Positions 57,301 to 64,000 of a DNA stretch of 64,000 nt are shown here, piece by piece. The position numbers were made by a program, and so were the translations under genes. The stretch covers positions 8,947,456 to 9,011,455 of the forward strand of contig NC_051441.1 of assembly GCF_001649575.2 (NCBI RefSeq), given 5' to 3'. The notes under the pieces are model-generated. The model was not told where the DNA came from. It was given only the letters and a program-made list of their open reading frames with translations, and ran no database searches. Origin of the DNA: Kryptolebias marmoratus (taxonomy: Eukaryota; Chordata; Actinopteri; Cyprinodontiformes; Rivulidae). Within the stretch, counting starts at the first letter, position 1, and each line of letters starts with the position of its first letter.

Positions 57301-60300
57301 ATGCAGAACCAGAATGTGTGCCCAGTCCAGTACAATCAGGCTGCAGGTCGGAAATGAGTGCAGACTTTCTCCTGGCCTCCACTCAACATGTTTGCACTTC
57401 ACATTAAAAGCATTTACTCATTTAATCAGTTTGGATTCACATACTTAAAAGGGTAATTTAAGTCATTTGACTTTAATGGACTGGATGGGGGATTTACTTG
57501 AATGTGGTCTCCTTGATGATCAATGAAAATCCCGTGTTGCGGTAGAAAGCTACTGGCTGCTTTTATGAGAACATTTTTACCTCGTCTTTGAAGGAAATGA
57601 TGAGCCAAACATGTGACTTGCCTTTTTTAAACAAGATCTTAAAATCATATTTGCTTTTTTTGTAAAATCTAATCAGATTTAGAATGCAACCTTTCCAAAG
57701 TGTGTGCAGGCTTTCCAATATGGCAACAAGTCTGGCGTTATCGGTGGTGACAGATAGATGAAACAATTTGTGATCAACTGGGATCAGATTTAGTTTTAAA
57801 TTGATTCATTTGGGAGGAGAAAATTGGGCAACAGAGATAAACAACTGCAATGTTTTGGCCCAGGGTGGTCTCTGGCAAAATGCCCAAATATACTCCAAAC
57901 ACAACAGTCCAGCCTCCCATTATCTGCTTGTTCAGGACTCCCTAATGTCCAAGTAAGCTAAACAAAAACTACATCCTGAGTAACACATTTAATACTTGGC
58001 TCAATAACTTTCACAATAAAATGTCTGGACTTTTCTGAAGAGGTTTTCTATCCTCCACATTTATTCAACCATAAAACTGTTCCTTCATAAATAATATTCA
58101 GTTCTACAACATGGTCATAAATGTTCCTTTAGTGTTTGTTTGTTAGTGTAAAGTGTACAGCGAGAGCAAATCCAAAGTGGATTTCTTTTTCTTTTTTTTG
58201 TTGTTGTTGTTTTGTTTTTTTGTTTTTTTGTTGTTGTTGTTTACCTTGGAAAGCAGCTGGATTCTAGTGAATCTCAAAAGATCAAAATCATAAGATAATC
58301 CATGTTGCCAAGCCCTGATAAAACCAATTGGCATCCTAAACTAGTTGCTCCGGGCAGGTTTTAAGTGTGACAACAATGAGCAACTGTAGGTTTGGCCTTA
58401 TTCACTTCCTGCTTTCAGATGAGTCATGTGTGAAACCTCCTGGTCCTTTGGGTTGTTCTTTAACCTTTACTCCTCACTTATTCGTTTGAAGTCAGCTCTC
58501 CGGTTGGTTTGAAGAACTCCAAATCTGTTAATCCAATCAGTGTCATAAAGCAATTATAGTTCATATCCTGGTCAGATGTCTTGGACAATTGGATTACCTC
58601 AATCCAATATTCAGACCCTGTGAGCACTTTGTTTGCCATGTTTGTGTCCTGGTCAGACTGTTGTTTGCAGTCACTGTCATTTTGAATCAGCATTGATTCC
58701 TGTAGTAATGTCAGGTTTTTGTTTTTCAACCAGAGAATGTTGGATCGTATGGGCTCTTGAACTGTTTGTTGCATATAGAGCATGTTTAAGGCTCAGTGAA
58801 TTCACTTGGGCAACACAAAGTTTTCCCTCCAGAGACTGTCTGGCCAAAAGGGTGAGGTGCTTCGATCCTGACGTGTTCGGTCTTGATGCAGAGCACTTCT
58901 CTGTGAGGTCAGTTTGAAAGCCGACTCTACAGCCTTACTGTTTGCTCATTGCACAGTAAATAGCACAGGACTCTGTTGTCCCTCATTTGATTGAGACACA
59001 TTTTAAAGTCCCACTGCTTCTTTTGTCAACATGACCTGGCTGCATTCTTGTCATGATTTAACCTACACTCCAGCTTTCTTTACATGCCTTTCTGGTTACT
59101 TCATTGGACTCAACTGCACTTTGTTGGCTTTCACCACATGACAAGTTCTTCACAAATTCAGTTCTTAAGAGTCTCGTGTTCATATGATCCTGGGTGTTTT
59201 TAGGCCTGCAGCGAGTTGCTGTGTAGAAAAGGAAGCAAAGAGGAGGGAATGAGAGAACAGATGATGGCATCTTGGCTTGTTATTGCGTGTGATTCCCCCT
59301 GGTTCTAATCAGCTGGTGTTACTTTCAAATTGCCCCCTTTGCATGTCATTATTAGGTTTGTGTGTGTGTGTGACAGGGGAACGCAGAATGAGCTGAGATG
59401 AATGACTATTCCACGACTTGAATTTGGCATCTTGTTCAGATGCACTGACCTTGTTTCAGTTGCTAATTCCACACTGAGGAGATATTAATTTAATTTGGGC
59501 ATAGGGAAAAAATATGATCTTAATAACATTTTTTTTTTCTGCAGCCTTTAAGCTTGTAGTCTGTAGATTCTGAGTTCACATCACAAACAATAGGCAGTCA
59601 GATTTGATTCGTTTTTCTCTGCCCTCCTTCAGTAATCTGCTTGAATTTTTACCGATGCTCTAATAATGAATTCATTCAGTCCTCATGTATGAAATGACAT
59701 GGCAATTAGACTTATAGGGAGGAGAGGATCACTTTCCAGCCACTAATTATTTTTACATTTATTAATTCTTTAATTGAATGATTATGCAGAAGAATGTGGA
59801 ATGAGAGCAAATAAAGAGCCTTATTGCATAACTTTTTTTTTTTCCACTTCCTATTTCTCATTCCATCAAGTCATACAACCTTTAGTGTCTCCTGGCCCTA
59901 TTTCCCAATTAGCTGCGACAATTAGGGTAACAATGTAGTACAAGAGAACTGGGATGATGAATTTAGCAACAATGACAGGAAATGAAGGCAGAGACTACAT
60001 CACTCTCTACGGCATGCAATGTAATTTTTGTCTCTCATGTCATGTTTTTATCTATGTGAAAATGTGTAATTGCATGAACTGATTTTTTTTTTTTTCCCCC
60101 CAACATAGTTGCACATGTTTTGTTTTTTTGCCGGAAAATCTGTTAGCTGTTTGTACAAGAATGGCAGGAAGGCTTGTGTCATCGACCTTTGGCCTCTTTC
60201 AGTGGGAGAATGTGCTGTAATGATGCTGCACTGGGACTTGCTTTTTTATGTAATCCTCCCACCGCTTTAAAACACCACTATTCTTTATTACATACCCTTG

Positions 60301-63300
60301 TATTAATCTAGTTGTGTGTGTGTTCGTGAGTACACACACACACAAATATGCTTGAATGTGTGCATTTGTGTTGCACATGCTCTGATAACCTCATCCTCAT
60401 CAATAAGTCCCTTTTGTACATCAGAATGAAGCAGAGCAAAAAATTCATTAGGAAAAAAACATTTCCTCGTGAAGTCCTGGCGGATGTCTTTCATCTTCCC
60501 AGAGGCAGACAAAGCGGGGAAACCTTTTATGCAAGTGTTGTGCATAAATAAAGCGGGATTCTCTCCTATGTTTCCACCTCTTTAGTATGAGAAAGACTAA
60601 AATACTAATTAATAATTATAAAGAAGCTGCTTAAGTAGGAGTTGCTATTGTAGGACTTGGTCCTGCTTATTTTGGCATTGTTTTAGCATAGCTTTAGAAT
60701 AAATTAATAAAACTGTTTTGTTTTTTAGCAATAAACAGTAAGATTACATATGAGCTTGTACTACTGTATATTTTTAATAAAATCATTTTTTTTAAGAACA
60801 GTTGTTTTTAAGCACTGTTCCTGAGAGCTGTTGAAACCCTGCTGGGTGGAGTTGTTGTGAGTCACCTTTGTTTAACATGTTGACCTAAATAACAGAGTGG
60901 AGACAACTTAGGGGAGTAACCTCAGAATTTTACTGATTCAGCACCAGTGTCATAGTTACATTAGAACGGTACAAGACTACAAGTTTCAAAAATTTGACCA
61001 GCATTGAATGATTGTTGGGCATTACTTTATTTACAATTATTCAGCCCTGATTAGAGAAAAAAAATCAAATCAGACTTTAAATCATGCCACAGCACTAAAA
61101 CAACTTGCAATGACCTTATTCTTCCTGTTGACTCTGTTGTTCTGGTGCTGTTAGACCAGTCTGCAAAATATTCTGATGTCACAACTTGAACAAGTTATTT
61201 ATGGTAAAGGTGTAGCTTTGTCTGTGTTCAGATCCCATCTGACATTCAGGATGCTTTTGTTCAGAAGTGGGAAGAGCAGCAGAAAAGTGGTCTATGTTAG
61301 GTTCACTGCTCGTCTCTCTGTATATTTTGCCTTTAGGATCCATTTTTAAGAAACAGATTATTCCTTTTTCTTGCTCTTCTAGTTTAAAGTTCTTACCAAT
61401 GTAAAGTTTTGTCTCCCTGTCAAAGAGCAGGAAAAAGTTATTAATGCTTTTATCGTCTGTCAACTAGGTTATGGCCTTGTCAGGGTGTTTGTAGCAGCCT
61501 TCTTCAGCAGTACTCCAGTTTGCATATAATGTTTAATTTGGAATGTCGCACCTGTTTTAAATCTTGTTATATAGATAGATTGTGTCATCTGGGAATGTAG
61601 TTTTAATTTAAAACAGTTTATTTGTACAATGCTGTGTGTTTTAATATTTTTGTAATTCCTTTATCTTTATAAATACAGTGTCTTGTAAAAGGCAGCTCTG
61701 TGTGTAACAACAAAGGCATTTCATGATATTAACTTCCACTCCAAGCCCCACTGAGATCCTTAGTGCACCCCTTAGGGGCCAGGCCCCCCCAGGCTGGGAA
61801 CCACTGTTCAGGAAAATCTCTTTACTGGCTTTCTGAGGTAATTGAAAAAATGTATTGGCTACTTTTAAAGTTTAAAATGGTCCGGTTGAGTCTTATTTAA
61901 ATTATCAACAAAACATTTGCACACCAGTAAGAGCAAGTTGACCAGCCAGATTCACGTAGATGTTCTAAAATCCAGATTGAAGCATAGAGGTGGTCTGGCT
62001 TTTGGCTGGCAGACATTGCAGATCAGTGTACCCCCTTGTACACACACTGCAGACTTTAAATTCTCCTTAAGACTTGTCTTTTTTTGTTGGCTTTTGTCTG
62101 AAGTAGAGTTTGAGACCTAAAGCTTGTGTTTTTTAATTGTGCTTTATTACATTTTTTTCTTGTATTCCTGTTTATTACATTTTATATACATTTTTTTTTC
62201 ATTTAGCAATTTAACATCTTGTCTGGCTAAACTGTAAAGCACTTTGGTTGTATTTTTTAAAATGCTTTTTTAAAATAAATGCAACATTAACAAGGACTTG
62301 TAAAGTAGTATGAGAATCTTAATTTAATATAACTAATAAAAAACAATTTCAAACATAATTTAAAACAGTTACAGTGAAGCCAGTAAACACCTGCTATTAA
62401 GTTTCTCAGTTCCTATCCACATTATATTTTTGTTTTTACTTTAAGTTCATAACCTGCAAACATGTCCTCCAAGCATTAATTTTTTCTCATTTGACTAAAG
62501 TTTGTCTGTTGAAGGCCAATCAAATGCATTTTTTCAAACAGAAACAAATAATTTTCAGAGAAACAACTGGTGCTACTTACCCCAAGCAATACTGACTTAG
62601 GTTCACAGGGTTAAAATTCCTTTTTTTGGCGGGGGTTTAAACAAAATTTAGTGATGTTTCAAAATAGTTTATTTGACTATGAAAATTCTAATCAGGCAAA
62701 TATTTAATATTTCTTAAAGACAGGAAATTTATTCACGTCTTATATGTAAAATCAGGTGCAACATATTTGTGCAATACTTTTGTACATGGTTATGATTTTC
62801 TTGCTACTTTTGTTATTGTATCCCTTATTTTACAGTTCAGATCAGTACTGCTTTTGATTTTTTTTTCAAAGCACAACCAGGTACTGGTAAACAGCCACAA
62901 AAGTTAATTTTAGCAAGCTACTGTGGATAATAAAGATCTGATAAAGATCAGTTGTTTGTGTCTGCTTTTAAGCTACTTGAGGTAAAGCAAGCAAAAACAT
63001 GCATAGATATATTGAACTTTTGGCTCTCATTAAAACAAAAAAATCCCTAAAAACACAGGGGAAATCTAAAAGTGCTGAGGTCTGACTGCGAAATGAGGGT
63101 GTTTCAAGTTGTCACTGGTAGCACATTGCACATTATTTTGCCATAGTGGGGATTCAGGCAAAAAGGAGAATTATTAAGTTTTCTGCTGCTGTATTGATAG
63201 TTTGTGTTGGAGCTACTGCTGCAGCAGCACTGTTGTGGTTGTCTTCCTGTCCCTGAGTTATTCCTGACTATTTGACTGGGGACCTGCTAATTAGAAGAAG

Positions 63301-64000
63301 TCCTCCTGGAGGAGTGCAGGAAAAGGAAGAAGAGGAGCGGTAAAAGAGCACCACAGGAAACTATTGTGGGTTAGATTTGTGCATTCTCAGCATCAGTGCT
63401 GACTTAGCTACACATGTCCACATCAGCGTAGTGTACTGCTCAGGTTTACTTCTGTTTTTTAGTAACTTAAGATCACTTTATGGGTACACCTATGAGCCAG
63501 CACATTATGATCACCCAAGTGTTTCATCAAAACATACTTGCAGAGGCAGACCTAACAGGACCTATGGAGACCATGTCAAATTGTTACAGTGCTAACTTTG
63601 TCTTTGTATTTATATTACTATTTAATGTTGTACAGTAAGAGAAGAGGAAAGAAATGCCAAAGGAGCTGATTATGTTAGAAAATTTTTTATGTCTGACACA
63701 GACACATTATCAGTATAACTTTTCTGTCTTGTGAATTCCTGCATGTGGATGCACATTTATTCTGTATAAAATGGATTTTGTTCACTTCAAGGAGGTGTTT
63801 GTGTGTCACAAAGAGGAAGAGAAACTAAGTGCAGCTCGGTGCAAGTCTTCTACGATCTTGACCCCGTTGCAATGATAAGTGAATCCATTGTCCACTAACG
63901 GTGCGTTGTTTCCTCTTTCAGACCATCATGGAGCAGTTCAACCCCTGCTTACGGAACTTTGTTGCCATGGGGAAGAACTACGAGAAGGCCCTCGCCAGTA
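51275..64000 (+). CDS. baiap2: BAIAP2/IRSp53-like I-BAR protein, 5' part only (exon 1 and part of exon 2)
   Basis: Exon 1 codes MSRTDEVNRMTENVYK (51275-51322, donor aag|gtaaga). After a 12.6 kb intron, exon 2 starts at 63922 (acceptor ctctttcag) with TIMEQFNPCLRNFVAMGKNY and runs off the window end. This is the start of the IMD (inverse BAR) domain, and the residues fit BAIAP2 (TENVYKTIMEQFNPxLRNF) better than BAIAP2L1 or BAIAP2L2. BAIAP2 bends membranes outward and links Rac1/Cdc42 to WAVE, Ena/VASP and Eps8 in lamellipodia, filopodia and dendritic spines; the SH3 and partial CRIB regions would lie downstream, outside the window. I chose the ATG at 51275 because it matches the family N-terminus and has A at -3. 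An ATG at 51251 is in frame eight codons upstream. The a or b paralogue cannot be told from 42 residues. Confidence 0.93.
52856..52997. mobile_element. 142-base inverted-repeat element in baiap2 intron 1
   Basis: Left arm begins gtcaggagggcacaggtgta (52856) and the right arm ends with its exact complement, tacacctgtgccctcctgac (52978-52997). Similarity continues to about 38 bases on each side. Short size and no coding capacity suggest a MITE. Confidence 0.65.
58190..58241. repeat. T-rich and TTG low-complexity run
   Basis: Alternating T runs and TTG repeats in baiap2 intron 1. Confidence 0.9.
61735..61815. repeat. Possible hAT-type element end
   Basis: Reads aggccccccccaggctggga-like sequence followed by accactgttc, resembling the aggctgggaaccactg termini of vertebrate hAT relics. 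A short local palindrome, ccccttagggg, precedes it. Confidence 0.35.
61905..62290 (+). repeat. Decayed retroposon 3' tail (tentative)
   Basis: The order gcagactttaaattctcctt, aagacttgtcttttt, ttggcttttgtctg, T-rich stretch and ctgtaaagcactttggttgt is that of the 3' part of common fish LINE-like retroposons, strongly diverged. No open reading frame remains. Confidence 0.35.
63922..64000 (+). CDS. baiap2: baiap2 exon 2, truncated by window end
   Basis: Codes 26 residues, TIMEQFNPCLRNFVAMGKNY then EKALAS, with one extra base at the edge. This is helix 1 of the IMD. Confidence 0.95.

Larger units (their letters stand above)
51323..63921 (+). other. baiap2 intron 1 (12.6 kb)
   Basis: No exon recognised on either strand. 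It contains a 142-base inverted-repeat element (52856-52997), low-complexity C and A runs (52320-52450), a TTG/T-rich run (58190-58241), an enhancer-like stretch (59560-60090), and a decayed retroposon-like tail (61905-62290). Long first introns in such genes commonly hold enhancers. Confidence 0.75.

Noticed and set aside
58478..58783. 101-codon minus-strand frame in baiap2 intron 1
   Set aside because: Composition looks protein-like (NMANKVLTGSEYWIEVIQ), but a stop closes the frame just upstream, neighbouring frames are broken and I recognise no family. It could be a relic; a translated search would decide.
60311..60344. GTGTGT followed by ACACAC hairpin
   Set aside because: Explained by two adjacent microsatellites in opposite phase; no sign of a functional RNA.
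1..64000. Novel multi-gene system, CRISPR array, phage or bacterial operon
   Set aside because: The window is a vertebrate chromosome segment; no regular spacer arrays, prokaryotic ribosome sites or compact operons were seen on either strand.

Overview
The window is eukaryotic nuclear DNA, most likely from a teleost fish. Coding sequence is split into short exons with GT-AG introns. Intergenic and intronic DNA is AT-rich and full of microsatellites and decayed interspersed repeats of kinds typical of teleost genomes. The three genes I can support read as orthologues of vertebrate TTYH2, CHMP6 and BAIAP2, all on the + strand. The lineage within teleosts is not settled by what I can see; a percomorph such as a killifish is a guess.

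Layout: 1 to about 18.9 kb has no exon I can recognise and holds repeats plus a few complex stretches that might be conserved non-coding DNA. From 19,274 to 44,935 lies a complete 14-exon ttyh2-like gene (535 residues by my splicing), a five-pass membrane protein of the Tweety family. From 46,929 to 49,826 lies a complete compact 8-exon chmp6-like gene (207 residues), an ESCRT-III subunit. From 51,275 (or 51,251) to beyond the window end lies the start of a baiap2-like (IRSp53) gene: exon 1, a 12.6 kb intron 1, and the first 79 bases of exon 2.

The three genes are consecutive and head-to-tail. About 2 kb separates the ttyh2 stop codon from the chmp6 start codon, and about 0.35 kb separates the chmp6 polyadenylation signal from the baiap2 start codon. 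Human CHMP6 and BAIAP2 are also neighbours on 17q25.3, while TTYH2 is elsewhere on 17q25, so the order is partly conserved. The proteins do not form one pathway: TTYH2 is a membrane protein, CHMP6 builds endosomal sorting filaments, and BAIAP2 shapes the plasma membrane and actin. All three act at membranes, but I infer no shared operon-like function.

The most interesting items are two possible alternative products of ttyh2 (a 123-base intron that is open and in frame, and a read-through last exon with its own stop and polyadenylation signal that would remove the PPxY motif), a dispersed inverted-terminal-repeat family with about nine copies, two smaller inverted-repeat elements and a CTCF-like site between chmp6 and baiap2. 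I did not find a previously undescribed multi-gene system.
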